Positions 27,216 through 36,464 of a stretch of 64,000 bases of DNA are shown here, in pieces (positions within the stretch are counted from its first letter, which is position 1; each line of letters opens with the position of its first letter). The stretch comes from Bin55 sp963667455 (GTDB lineage Bacteria > Pseudomonadota > Gammaproteobacteria > Pseudomonadales > Azotimanducaceae). The translations under genes were made by a program, and so were the position numbers. The notes under the pieces were generated by a model. The model saw nothing but the letters and a program-made list of their open reading frames with translations. It was not told the DNA's origin and made no database searches. The stretch is taken from the NCBI GenBank assembly GCA_963667455.2, contig CAXXFR010000026.1, forward strand, positions 1 to 64,000, in the 5' to 3' direction.

Positions 27216-28292
27216 ATGGACCTGCACTCTCTAGTGAAGGACATTCGTTCCTGGGCAGTCGAATTGGGCTTCGACGAAATTGGTATTGCTGATGTCGATC
27301 TCTCCTCGGTGTCAGCGGACTATCGCGAATGGTTGCGGTGTCGATTCCACGGCGAAATGGACTACATGGAACAGAACGTCGAAAAGAGACTGAGTCCCGA
27401 TGTTCTCCTGCCCGGAACAATTCGGGTCATCGCTGTCCGCATGCGTTATGCGTCCTATGCACCAAGAAGTACTGGCGACCAGTCTGAGGCTTACATATCC
27501 AACTATGCACGGGGTCGTGACTACCACAAGGTAGTTCGCCGAAGACTCGCCCGCATCGCTCGGAAAATCAGCGAGGTAGCCGGTGGGAATCACCGAGCGT
27601 TCACAGACTCTGCGCCGGTCTTGGAGAAGCCAATTGCACAGAAAGCAGGACTGGGCTGGGTAGGCAAGAACACGTTAATCCTGCACCCCGATGCGGGGTC
27701 CTGCTTCTTCCTCGGCGAGATCTATACCGATCTCCCGCTACCAACAACATCTGAGCCCGTCCAAGACCAATGCGGATCTTGCATTGCATGCATCAATTCT
27801 TGCCCGACTGGAGCAATCGTCGGAGATGGTCGAATCGATGCGCGCAAGTGCATCTCATATCTCACGATTGAGCTCAAGGGAACGATTCCCATGGAGCTTA
27901 GACCTCAGGTTGGCAACCGCATCTTCGGCTGTGACGACTGCCAGCTTGTCTGTCCGTGGAACCGCACAACCCCAGAGCCCCACGAATCCGACTTTGCACC
28001 TCGTGACGTTCTGACTGAGCGTCCGATCAAGGAGCTCTTGGAGTGGAGCGAAGAAGATTTCCTGCGAAATACCGAAGGAATGGCACTACGCCGACTGAAC
28101 TACAGCCAGTGGGTACGAAACCTAGCCGTCGCAGCGGGAAATGCCCCATATGACCTGTTGCTTGTGAGTGGACTCGGCAGCAAACGAATGGAAATGCTTG
28201 CTCGAGACGACTCTATATGCGTGGAACATATCGATTGGGCACTTGACCGTCAGGTCAAGGCAAATGATGACAGCCGTAGGTGCAGGAAATAG
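27216..28292 (+). CDS. queG: Epoxyqueuosine reductase QueG
   Basis: Cobalamin- and iron-sulfur-dependent enzyme for the last step of queuosine synthesis in tRNA. The ATG at 27216 gives about 358 residues. The N-terminal region carries RFHGEMDYMEQN and AQKAGLGWVGKNTLILHP. Two 4Fe-4S sets follow: CGSCIACINSCPTGAIV and CDDCQLVCPWNR. A HEAT-like C-terminal part (EWSEEDFLRNTEGMALRRL) closes the protein. A decayed second copy of this last part lies about 0.8 kb downstream. Confidence 0.95.
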   Translation: MDLHSLVKDIRSWAVELGFDEIGIADVDLSSVSADYREWLRCRFHGEMDYMEQNVEKRLSPDVLLPGTIRVIAVRMRYASYAPRSTGDQSEAYISNYARGRDYHKVVRRRLARIARKISEVAGGNHRAFTDSAPVLEKPIAQKAGLGWVGKNTLILHPDAGSCFFLGEIYTDLPLPTTSEPVQDQCGSCIACINSCPTGAIVGDGRIDARKCISYLTIELKGTIPMELRPQVGNRIFGCDDCQLVCPWNRTTPEPHESDFAPRDVLTERPIKELLEWSEEDFLRNTEGMALRRLNYSQWVRNLAVAAGNAPYDLLLVSGLGSKRMEMLARDDSICVEHIDWALDRQVKANDDSRRCRK

Positions 28293-28393
28293 TATGCTGT
28301 CAAGACCATGCCATAGTTGCAGGAAACGTGTTATCGCATCGGCATCACGCTGATCTGCCTAGTTGCGACTATAGTTGTCATGCGAGCCTGAGT

Positions 28394-29047
28394 CTACAGT
28401 CTCCTCACTCTATTAGCCCGGTTCATCCAACGTTCAATTCTCTGACCGCGGTAGAGTTTGGCTAGTTGGTTCCACGTGAACAGTGCGTGAAACCCATTTC
28501 CAACTTCGGCTTCTTCGATGGCTGTTTCAGGCGTATATTTGCATGAGTGCAATCCTAGTGCAACAAAACGAGTCTTTGGATCAATGGCTCGGATAGTCTC
28601 TTGATCTTTATCTAGTTTGGAAACATCGTCACTACTAAATCCACCGTGCGCCTTTGCCTCTATTACAACCAAACACTCATCACTAAATAGGGCTAAATCA
28701 AACTTTCTTGCTCGGGCTGATCGTAGCGGATCCTTCGAGTCTTCCCAAATCTTCTCGATATACTCTGATATGTCCTCTCCTTCGTGCATCAAGTTCTCAT
28801 ACATCAAGTCTCGGTAAAGTGCTACTTCAGATCCAACGACCCATCCGACTGACATTGGTAAACATAAGGGCCCACCTCTCAATACTCTTGCTTTCTTGTT
28901 CAAGAAGTCAACAAACTCATTACAGTCGTTCAATATCTTCGAAAACAGAACGGCGCAAAATTCACGTTCTTCTCTAGTAACATCTATCCACTTCTGATCT
29001 CTCCCCAACAAGCTCACAAGACTCTCACCCTCCAATCCAATACACAC
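28394..29047 (-). CDS. Hypothetical protein with possible PD-(D/E)XK nuclease fold
   Basis: Family not recognised. The central stretch KFDLALFSDECLVVIEAKAHGG (split here as KFDLALFSDE and CLVVIEAKAHGG) has the pattern of a PD-(D/E)XK active site: an aspartate on one strand, then a hydrophobic strand ending Glu-Ala-Lys. The N-terminal part is acidic and helical; the C-terminus is basic (RIERWMNRANRVRRL). The 217-residue gene is richer in A+T than its neighbours and lies between queG and a decayed queG fragment, so it looks acquired. An effector-like or restriction-like role is possible but not shown. Confidence 0.6.
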   Translation of the reverse strand: MCIGLEGESLVSLLGRDQKWIDVTREEREFCAVLFSKILNDCNEFVDFLNKKARVLRGGPLCLPMSVGWVVGSEVALYRDLMYENLMHEGEDISEYIEKIWEDSKDPLRSARARKFDLALFSDECLVVIEAKAHGGFSSDDVSKLDKDQETIRAIDPKTRFVALGLHSCKYTPETAIEEAEVGNGFHALFTWNQLAKLYRGQRIERWMNRANRVRRL

Positions 29048-29106
29048 ATTATATGGATCGCTTGCTCTTCAACTCTGCATTCCCCGCTACAGTAGTCTGC
29101 AGGCAG

Positions 29107-29379
29107 ACTCCAGGCCCGAGACGTGCTGAGTTGAGCGAGAAGGAGTTCCTTGAGTAGCGCGAGTAGGACTTCCTGCGTAGCACTGAATGGATGGGATGTC
29201 GTCGCCTGAGGTAGGGGAAGAGAGCGCGTAGCCTACCCGGTAGAGCCGAAATTGCTCCCCTCATAGGAAGCAATCCACGGAACTGAGTCAAAAGCGGGAG
29301 GATAGGCAAGCGCGAAGCAATTCGTTGGACGTGGAACACATCGACTGGGCACTGAAACGACAAGCTGATGGAAGCTAAA
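29107..29379 (+). pseudogene. Decayed fragment of the queG 3' end
   Basis: About 270 bases that align without large gaps to the last part of queG (from roughly 27993 to 28270). Matching blocks include the stretch after CTTCCTGCG and, at 29329-29355, a near-identical GTGGAACA.ATCGA.TGGGCACT, the codons for VEHIDWAL. Several in-frame stops and small indels show it is not coding. It ends in its own TAA, so it looks like an original or foreign queG end displaced by the insertion of 28293-29106, or an old duplication. Confidence 0.7.
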
Positions 29380-29518
29380 GCAACCGTCTAGAGTCTTAGA
29401 AGCATGATGGCACAACGCCATTCCGTTGCAACGAGAGTTTTATCTTCGCGGCGTTCACTCCAAATTTCGGGGTTATCATGGTGGAATTGGATAACTACAG
29501 AGACACGGTCTCACTGGA

Positions 29519-30592
29519 ATGAGTACAAGCTTTTATCGAACACTCTTCGCTTTAGTGATCGGTGCATTGGTGGGGTATCAGCTGGCAATCGGCTTCTACG
29601 GCGTACCGACCTCACAGCCAAAAGAAGAGGCTTCTGGACTCGAGGCGAGTACACCGCAAGGAGAAAGTGGACTTTCGCATCACACGTCAGACGACCAAAC
29701 ATCCGCATTGGACAGAGTGTTCGAAGGCGACAGCACGTTTTCGCAAACAGTTCGACTTTACGAGATTCTGAGCGAAGCCGATGAAAGAACGCTTCTCGAA
29801 TTAGCCCACCAGGCCATGGCTTTGCCTGAACGGAAAGACCGAGATTTGGTACACGAGGCCGTATTTCGAAAGCTGGCTTCCATTGATCCGATGGAAGCAA
29901 TTAGTCGGAGCAAGGAGTTCCTGCCGCGCGATCAAATACTCCGAGCCATTTTTGAAGAGTGGTTCTCAAATGAACCGGAATCAGCTGTGTCATACGCCAG
30001 CACCAAGCCCGAACCGGTGCGCGCCCTCTTACTTGCAGAACTTATCTCTCGCAGATGGGACCTGACAAGAGAACAATTAAGGGAGATTGCAGTACAGCTG
30101 AATCTCGAGCGGAAATTTGAAAGAAGGTTCTCCACCCGCAGGCTGCTCACTCTCGTCGAAGACCCAAGAGCCGAATGGCACTCGGTTATTCAAGATGACG
30201 ACAAGACTGAATATCAGGCGGCAGAAGAGCTCTCGCACATAGCGTGGCACTGGATCAAGCAGGAGGGAATCGAAGTCATTCTGGACATTATCCAATCTAC
30301 TGAAGGTACACCATATCAAGAAGACTTGCAGTTGTGGGCTTTTCGGATTGCCGTTGAGGAAGATGGCCAACGTGCGTTCGAGCTAGCCAATAGTCTCTCT
30401 GACATCGACAACGAGGGGATGATCGAGGTCGTATTGGCCATGTGGGCTAACACCGACTCTACAGCTGCGTTGGTTGCGGTGAACGAAATTGAAGACGACG
30501 ATGTACGAAGGCGAAGCAAAATCATTGTTGAAGCAGTTGCGCAAAATAGAACCCGTATTGAGCGTATGGAGACTGAATTAGGTTCTCCATAG
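29519..30592 (+). CDS. Hypothetical membrane-anchored helical-repeat protein
   Basis: Not recognised. One N-terminal membrane helix (LFALVIGALVGYQLAIGFYG) is followed by a low-complexity linker and then about 270 residues of short paired helices. Units of the type IFEEWFSNEPESAVSYAS recur loosely (LQLWAFRIAVEEDGQRAFELA, VVLAMWANTDSTAALVAVN; each given in part), suggesting an alpha-solenoid facing the periplasm. The 357-residue frame has an ATG start but no obvious strong ribosome site. It stands alone between the decayed queG fragment and a small membrane protein. Confidence 0.65.
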   Translation: MSTSFYRTLFALVIGALVGYQLAIGFYGVPTSQPKEEASGLEASTPQGESGLSHHTSDDQTSALDRVFEGDSTFSQTVRLYEILSEADERTLLELAHQAMALPERKDRDLVHEAVFRKLASIDPMEAISRSKEFLPRDQILRAIFEEWFSNEPESAVSYASTKPEPVRALLLAELISRRWDLTREQLREIAVQLNLERKFERRFSTRRLLTLVEDPRAEWHSVIQDDDKTEYQAAEELSHIAWHWIKQEGIEVILDIIQSTEGTPYQEDLQLWAFRIAVEEDGQRAFELANSLSDIDNEGMIEVVLAMWANTDSTAALVAVNEIEDDDVRRRSKIIVEAVAQNRTRIERMETELGSP

Positions 30593-30789
30593 AACGAGAT
30601 CGAATGCGCATGTGACTGTCTTAGCAATCGTCGCTAAATGCGCCTTTGACAATTTGAGTCTCGCCGCGAGAAGCTTCACAAGTCGTGGAGTTGTCTGAGA
30701 CTAGTGTCGGTTTGAGATCTCCGACAGCACACGACGGATTCCGTTAAACATTCGTCATTAATTCCACAGCCTGACAATTCGATTAGTAC

Positions 30790-31020
30790 TCACCCCATAC
30801 TTTCCTTCGATTGGGCTGAGTCTCGCATCAATCTACGGCCCATTAAGACAAGGTGCACCATCATTAGAGCCGCCAGTAATCCAAGCAGGAGCCACGGTAC
30901 TGGGAAGAAAACCTTAAGCATTACCAACAAAAAGAGATACAAGAGTATGACCATTCCAAATCCACGCCAAGCCAGCCGGCGATTTTCTTTCGCCCAATCA
31001 ACAGCTTTCGAGATTCCCAT
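30790..31020 (-). CDS. Small membrane protein, unknown
   Basis: Not recognised. The ATG at 31018-31020 has a CGAGG site about eight bases upstream; an upstream in-frame start exists without one. The 76 residues hold two membrane helices (GFGMVILLYLFLLVMLKVFF and WLLLGLLAALMMVHLVLM) and a basic, polar tail. It lies about 195 bases downstream (on the minus strand) of orn. Confidence 0.55.
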   Translation of the reverse strand: MGISKAVDWAKENRRLAWRGFGMVILLYLFLLVMLKVFFPVPWLLLGLLAALMMVHLVLMGRRLMRDSAQSKESMG

Positions 31021-31215
31021 GGTTTGCCTCGTTATCCCGGACTGCTCGGCTGAGCATGCACACACTTAGGAGGTGTTGCACCGTACAGCCGTCTTGTCTC
31101 TCAATCACATACTTAGACCCGATCTGGTCATAGTATCCAGTACATCAACGGCATGGAAGGGTCTGTCCATAGGGGAAACCCATAGTCAAACCATACACGT
31201 GACGTCGAGGTCGGC

Positions 31216-31761
31216 TCAGCGAAAGTCTTCGGAAATGAATTTGCGGCGATACAGACGTAGCTCCTCGATGGACTCCATGATGTCCTGAAGCGCTCTGTGT
31301 GAATCCGATTTCTCGACCTGATCCAAAACGTCGGGAGCCCAGCGACGAACGAGTTCCTTAATCGAGCTCACATCGATGATTCGGTAGTGAAGATAGGAGT
31401 CCAATGTGGGCATGTACCGATTCAGGAATCTGCGATCCTGCCAAACAGAGTTACCGCACAGTGGCGACTCTCCTCTCTCGGAATGACGCGAGATCAGGTC
31501 GAAGGTCACAGCCTCCGCTTCCTCCAAGCTACTTTCCGATTCCCGTACCCGCTCCAGCAATCCCGAGCGAGTGTGATGTTCAACATTCCACTCATCCATC
31601 TTCGCCAACGCGTCCTCGGGCTGGAATATCGTGATGGCAGGTCCTTCTTCGATCACGTTCAAGTTCGAGTCCGTGATCACCGTAGCGATTTCAAGAATCA
31701 CATGCTGGTCGACATCAAGACCCGTCATTTCCAAGTCCATCCAGACTAACTTCGAACTCAC
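31216..31761 (-). CDS. orn: Oligoribonuclease
   Basis: DEDDh 3'-5' exonuclease that finishes RNA decay by degrading two- to five-base oligomers, including pGpG. I start it at GTG 31759-31761 (SSKLVWMDLEMTGLD) with GGAG eight bases upstream; the 22 codons before it overlap epmA and lack similarity. The catalytic residues lie in WMDLEMTG, in GNSVWQDRRFLNRYMP and in SDSHRALQD. 181 residues, family length. Confidence 0.94.
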   Translation of the reverse strand: MSSKLVWMDLEMTGLDVDQHVILEIATVITDSNLNVIEEGPAITIFQPEDALAKMDEWNVEHHTRSGLLERVRESESSLEEAEAVTFDLISRHSERGESPLCGNSVWQDRRFLNRYMPTLDSYLHYRIIDVSSIKELVRRWAPDVLDQVEKSDSHRALQDIMESIEELRLYRRKFISEDFR

Positions 31762-31813
31762 GCGTCTCTCCGCCAGAAAGAATGCAATGAATACTGATGT
31801 GAGTAGCGAAGAT

Positions 31814-32740
31814 TCATGCGCGGTCACTTGGAAATGCTGTCACGGCGGCGATTGAATCCACACCCATCGCCAGTGCAAACAACCGGTCCAATCCAACGGC
31901 TACACCCGCGCATGGTGGTAAACCGTGTCTCATGGCGGCAAGAAAGCGTTCATCCATCTTTACTGATGGAAGCGACATGCTGCGTCGTCTGTCGTTGTCG
32001 ATATTGAATCTTCGCTCAAATTCGTCCGCATCCAGTAGCTCGTGATATCCATTGGCAATCTCAATTCCGTCCACGATCAATTCGAACCGGTCCGCAACCT
32101 CTCTTTGATTGACAGTCTTCAAACGGGCCAGTGCTGCGGCATCTTCGGGGAAGTCGATCACGAACAACCGTGAATATTCGACCCGATCAATTGCCTGTGC
32201 GTACAGAAAATCTCGAATCTCACTCCGTCCGCCAACGCCAACAAAACCGTTCTGTCTTGCTAGCTTCAGGAGTTCCTCATTATCAGCGTCATGGATGTCT
32301 GACCCAATCTCACTCTGAAAAAGTGCATCGAAAGTCAGACACTTGTATGCGCCTTCACCCAGCACCGTGTCCACCAAGTCTGCAACTTCCTTACGTAGCT
32401 CTGCCGCTTCGAAACCCAGTCGATACCACTCGAGCATGGTGAACTCCGGGTTGTGCCAGCGGCCTGTCTCGCCTTCTCGAAAGACCGGACCGATTTGGTA
32501 GCAAGATGGAACTCCGGCTGCCAACAACCTCTTCATGAAGTATTCCGGAGAAGTCTGAAGGAACCCACCATCCGTACGTACAGATTGAATGGCGGGGTCT
32601 GACACCGTTCGAGATCCCAAAACCGGAGTATGCACCTCGATGACATCTCGTAGATGAAAGAAATCGCGAATGCGACGAAGCAAATCAGATCGAACTTGCA
32701 ACGCTTGCGTGGTGGCCGTCGGACGCCACGCGTCGGTCAT
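31814..32740 (-). CDS. epmA: EF-P lysine synthetase EpmA
   Basis: Lysyl-tRNA-synthetase-like enzyme, also called PoxA/GenX, that attaches (R)-beta-lysine to EF-P. It has only the class II catalytic core: motif 2 with GPVFREGETGRWHNPEFTMLEWY and motif 3 with PPCAGVAVGLDRLFALAMG. There is no anticodon-binding domain. 308 residues, expected length. It overlaps the efp stop by four bases, which links enzyme and substrate. Confidence 0.94.
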   Translation of the reverse strand: MTDAWRPTATTQALQVRSDLLRRIRDFFHLRDVIEVHTPVLGSRTVSDPAIQSVRTDGGFLQTSPEYFMKRLLAAGVPSCYQIGPVFREGETGRWHNPEFTMLEWYRLGFEAAELRKEVADLVDTVLGEGAYKCLTFDALFQSEIGSDIHDADNEELLKLARQNGFVGVGGRSEIRDFLYAQAIDRVEYSRLFVIDFPEDAAALARLKTVNQREVADRFELIVDGIEIANGYHELLDADEFERRFNIDNDRRRSMSLPSVKMDERFLAAMRHGLPPCAGVAVGLDRLFALAMGVDSIAAVTAFPSDRA

Positions 32741-33312
32741 GAGTCTCTAACGCGTCCTACGTACTCGCCGGTACGGGTGTCAACGCGTACCACTTCACCT
32801 ACATCGATGAACAACGGAACTCGAACCGTTGCACCAGTCGTGAGCGTGGCGGGCTTGGCTCCTCCAGATACAGTGTCTCCTCGAACTCCCGGATCAGTTT
32901 CCTTGATCTTCAGTTCGACGAAGTTCGGCGGTACAACGGAAATCGGAGTTCCCTCCCACAGGGTTACCAGACACTTGTCTTGTTCGGTTAGCCATTGACC
33001 AGCATCGCCCACAACATCTGCACCGGCACTAATCTGGTCATAGGTGTCGTCCATGCGCATGAAGTGCCATTCCGAACCGTCGGAATAGAGATATTCCATC
33101 TCAAGTTCGACCACATCCGCGGCATCCATGGTTACACCGCTGCGAAGCGTCCGATCCCAGACTCGCCCCGTGATGAGATTGCGGAATTTCGCCCGTGTGA
33201 ATGCCTGACCCTTGCCCGGTTTCACGAACTCAGCGTCGAGAATGACGCACGGTTCTCCTTCCAACATGACCTTCAGGCCGTTGCGAAACTCGTTCGTAGA
33301 ATAGCTAGGCAT
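32737..33312 (-). CDS. efp: Elongation factor P
   Basis: Translation factor that rescues ribosomes stalled at polyproline. The 191 residues match the three-domain fold. The modified lysine is K34 in KPGKGQA, as in E. coli, and the neighbouring epmA and epmB supply the beta-lysylation route. The C-terminus ends RVDTRTGEYVGRVRDS, close to the family ending. Confidence 0.96.
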   Translation of the reverse strand: MPSYSTNEFRNGLKVMLEGEPCVILDAEFVKPGKGQAFTRAKFRNLITGRVWDRTLRSGVTMDAADVVELEMEYLYSDGSEWHFMRMDDTYDQISAGADVVGDAGQWLTEQDKCLVTLWEGTPISVVPPNFVELKIKETDPGVRGDTVSGGAKPATLTTGATVRVPLFIDVGEVVRVDTRTGEYVGRVRDS

Positions 33313-33332
33313 CGTCGGAAATCCCCGTCAAC

Positions 33333-34346
33333 GTGGCAATGATACTCGCCGACCAACTACCCTGGGGAGACGATGACTGGCGGAGGATTTTGCGTACGGC
33401 AGTGCGCGATCCGGAAACTCTCCACAAGCGACTGAATCTCGAAGCAACCGAAGCCGACTGGCTCGACAGTCCCGCTTTTGAAGTCCTAGTGCCGGAACCC
33501 TATCTGGCACGAATTCAACCGGGCAACCCTCGTGATCCGCTCCTCCTTCAGGTTGCCCCATCACGCCTCGAAGAGGCTTTAGTAGACGGCTATACGCCAG
33601 ACCCGCTGAACGAGTCCAGTTCCATGGACTCTCCCGGGATCATGAAGAAGTACTCGGGCCGAGCACTCTACCTCGCCACTTCGGAGTGTCCCATCCACTG
33701 CCGCTACTGTTTTCGACGCCACTTTCCGTATGCCGAAAACCGAAGCGATTCAGTAGAGCAAGTGCTCGAAACTGTACGCAACGACGACTCAATCCAAGAG
33801 CTGATCTTGTCGGGGGGAGACCCGTTGTTGTTATCCGATGATCGACTAAATCACCTGCTACAGGAAGCTGCATCCGTAGCCCATCTCAAGACCATTCGCT
33901 TGCACACACGTTTTGTGGTTGTGATTCCCCAACGAGTAACGTCTGGACTCATCGATGCATTGAGTAACGCACGTCAGAAGATCGTCCTGGTTACTCACGT
34001 GAACCACCCGCGCGAAATCGATTCTGACGTTGCAAGTGCTTTTCAGATCCTGCAATGTGCTGATTTAACGTTACTCAACCAAAGCGTTCTGCTTCGGGAT
34101 GTCAACGACTCGAGCGATGTTCTTGCAGAACTGTCGCAACGGCTATTCGAGATAGGCGTCCTTCCCTATTACCTTCATCTACTCGACAAGGTCGAAGGAG
34201 CTGCTCACTTTGACGTGGCTGAAGATGAAGCTTTGAAAATCTACCGCGGTCTGCAGACCCAACTGCCGGGTTACTTGGTTCCAAGACTGGCACGCGAGAG
34301 TCCAGGCGCAGCGTTCAAGACACTAGTCGTTCCAAACGGGTCGTAA
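33333..34346 (+). CDS. epmB: EF-P-(R)-beta-lysine pathway lysine 2,3-aminomutase EpmB
   Basis: Radical-SAM, PLP-dependent enzyme that makes (R)-beta-lysine for EF-P. The cluster motif C-x3-C-x2-C is seen in SECPIHCRYCFRRHFPY near residue 120, followed by ELILSGGDPLLL and THVNHPREID. The start is GTG and the length (337) fits. It is divergent from efp with only 20 bases between the starts, so the promoters must overlap the coding ends. Confidence 0.94.
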   Translation: MAMILADQLPWGDDDWRRILRTAVRDPETLHKRLNLEATEADWLDSPAFEVLVPEPYLARIQPGNPRDPLLLQVAPSRLEEALVDGYTPDPLNESSSMDSPGIMKKYSGRALYLATSECPIHCRYCFRRHFPYAENRSDSVEQVLETVRNDDSIQELILSGGDPLLLSDDRLNHLLQEAASVAHLKTIRLHTRFVVVIPQRVTSGLIDALSNARQKIVLVTHVNHPREIDSDVASAFQILQCADLTLLNQSVLLRDVNDSSDVLAELSQRLFEIGVLPYYLHLLDKVEGAAHFDVAEDEALKIYRGLQTQLPGYLVPRLARESPGAAFKTLVVPNGS

Positions 34347-34462
34347 CGCGTCCTAGGGAAAACTCCTATTGAGCCAGCACCGACTGCGTTCGGTAACATT
34401 CCTGACTCACGCAGAAGTGCCCTTCGAGACCTGCAACCGAAGAGTGGCACAGGAGTTTGCCT

Positions 34463-36421
34463 TTGAGTCCTAGTACAGCCTTCACTCCAGACAAAGAGCT
34501 ACTTCAAGCCTCCGACGCCGACATTCAACAGCGGTTGGAGCATGGCCATATTCCAGCGTTGATGTGTGCGTTGGTGCATCTGACCGGCAATATCGATCTC
34601 ATTCGTGGAAGCATCCAACCCCATCCGGTAATGATGGGCAATCCCAATCAGTCGATCACTGCCGAGGATCGAACGAAGATCCAGGAATTGGCATTTGACA
34701 TCATCGTCAAACTCCGAGACGGCGAACTCACCCCGCAATCCCTGCTCCCTGAACACATTCAGGAAATGATCCAATTCATCACGGGCGAACACCTGTCCCT
34801 CGAGTACACCCGATTCGCGCTCGCGGAGCTGGGGCTCAACGACGAGAACGCCTACACCGTCGAAGGCTTCGATGCCATTGACACCGCTAAGAGGCAGGAT
34901 TTTCGAGTTGCAATCGTCGGAGCGGGGATGTCCGGCATTCTCGCTGCTATACGACTCAAGGAAGCGGGGATCCCGTTCGTTGTGTTCGAGAAAAACAGCG
35001 ACGTTGGCGGAACCTGGTTCGAGAATCGCTATCCGGGCTGTCGAGTGGACAGTCCAAATCACGTCTATTCCTATTCCTTTGCTCCGAAAGACTGGCCGCA
35101 ACACTTCTCAGATCAGAGTGTTCTACTCGAGTACTTTAAGGATGTCACCGAGAAGTTCGATCTTCGCTCTTCGATCCGATTTGGCTCGGAAGTCGAATCC
35201 ATGCGCTATTCCGAAGAGACTGGAGAGTGGCAGATTCAACTAGCAACCGAGAACGGGAACGAGGACGTTTCGGTCAACGCAGTAATTGTCGCAGTCGGCC
35301 AGCTGAATCGACCCAAGCTCCCCGACATTCCGGGCAAGGAGAAATTCTCCGGACCCAGCTTTCATTCGGCACAGTGGGATGAATCCGTAGATCTGAAGAA
35401 CAAAAATATCGCCATCATTGGAACTGGTGCGTCAGCGTTTCAGTTCACTCCCCATGTCGTTCGAGAGGCTCGAAAAGTCGATGTCTTTTTGCGTACACCC
35501 CCGTGGGTGGCGATCAATCCCCTCTACCAGTCATTTATCACCGACGAGAAGCACTGGTTGCTCAACAACATTCCGTTCTACGCGACTTGGTTTCGTTTCT
35601 CAATGTTCTGGACATCCGGTGAAGGACTGCTTTCGATGGCGCGTTGCGAACCGAATTGGGAGGGGCAACCTCTATCTGTAAGTCAGGCGAACCAAAGCCT
35701 GCGCTTCATGCTCACGAATTCGATTGAAACGCAACTGGCAAATCGCCCGGACCTCGTCGCCAAACTCATACCGAACTACCCACCCGCGGCCAAACGCATG
35801 CTCATCGACGACGGCACTTGGTACAAGGCACTGCAAGACGACAAAGTCACAGTTATCAATGAGCCAATCGAGTCAATTACTCCGTCGGGATTGCAACTGT
35901 CCGACGGTACGGACAAGAACTACGACGTGATCTTGTACGGAACTGGCTTCTATGCCAACCAATTCCTCTACCCTATGAAGATCTACGGTGCAGACGGTAC
36001 GGAACTGCGAGAGCGATGGGGAGCTGACCCCCGAGCATATCTGGGAATCACAATTCCAAACTACCCCAACATGTACACGCTGTACGGTCCCAATACCAAC
36101 ATCGTTGTGAACGGGAGCATCATTTTCTTTTCGGAGTGCGAAATGCTGTACGTGATGCAGTGCATTCGCCACTTGCTGGAGAACGGCTTGTCCGCTATGG
36201 ATTGCAAGCAAACTGTTCACGACGACTACAACGTCCAGATCGACAAAGACAACCTTTGGATGGCTTGGGGAGCTTCGACCGTGAATGCTTGGTACAAGAA
36301 CGAAAATGGCCGCGTCACGCAGTGCTGGCCGGGCACATTGATGGAGTTCTGGCAACAGTGTCGAGACTTCGATCCAGAAGCCTACGAATGGACTAAGGCA
36401 ACTAACGCTGTCGGGAGTTAG
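34463..36421 (+). CDS. Flavin-containing monooxygenase, Baeyer-Villiger type
   Basis: NADPH- and FAD-dependent oxygenase likely to convert a ketone to an ester or lactone. After an N-terminal extension of about 145 residues the FAD motif GAGMSGILAAIRL appears, then EKNSDVGGTWFENRYPGCRVD, then the class fingerprint FSGPSFHSAQWD, and the NADPH motif IIGTGASAFQ. A TTG at 34463 fits the AGGAG at 34451-34455 better than the TTG at 34457. About 652 residues. It stands alone beside convergent parC, and the substrate is unknown. Confidence 0.88.
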   Translation: MSPSTAFTPDKELLQASDADIQQRLEHGHIPALMCALVHLTGNIDLIRGSIQPHPVMMGNPNQSITAEDRTKIQELAFDIIVKLRDGELTPQSLLPEHIQEMIQFITGEHLSLEYTRFALAELGLNDENAYTVEGFDAIDTAKRQDFRVAIVGAGMSGILAAIRLKEAGIPFVVFEKNSDVGGTWFENRYPGCRVDSPNHVYSYSFAPKDWPQHFSDQSVLLEYFKDVTEKFDLRSSIRFGSEVESMRYSEETGEWQIQLATENGNEDVSVNAVIVAVGQLNRPKLPDIPGKEKFSGPSFHSAQWDESVDLKNKNIAIIGTGASAFQFTPHVVREARKVDVFLRTPPWVAINPLYQSFITDEKHWLLNNIPFYATWFRFSMFWTSGEGLLSMARCEPNWEGQPLSVSQANQSLRFMLTNSIETQLANRPDLVAKLIPNYPPAAKRMLIDDGTWYKALQDDKVTVINEPIESITPSGLQLSDGTDKNYDVILYGTGFYANQFLYPMKIYGADGTELRERWGADPRAYLGITIPNYPNMYTLYGPNTNIVVNGSIIFFSECEMLYVMQCIRHLLENGLSAMDCKQTVHDDYNVQIDKDNLWMAWGASTVNAWYKNENGRVTQCWPGTLMEFWQQCRDFDPEAYEWTKATNAVGS

Positions 36422-36464
36422 GTCTCTTTCAGACTGAAGCCAACCTGCAGTATCGGCGTTGGGC

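Noticed and set aside
29049..29363. Minus-strand frame of 104 codons
   Set aside because: It lies opposite the decayed queG fragment and has no coding character of its own.
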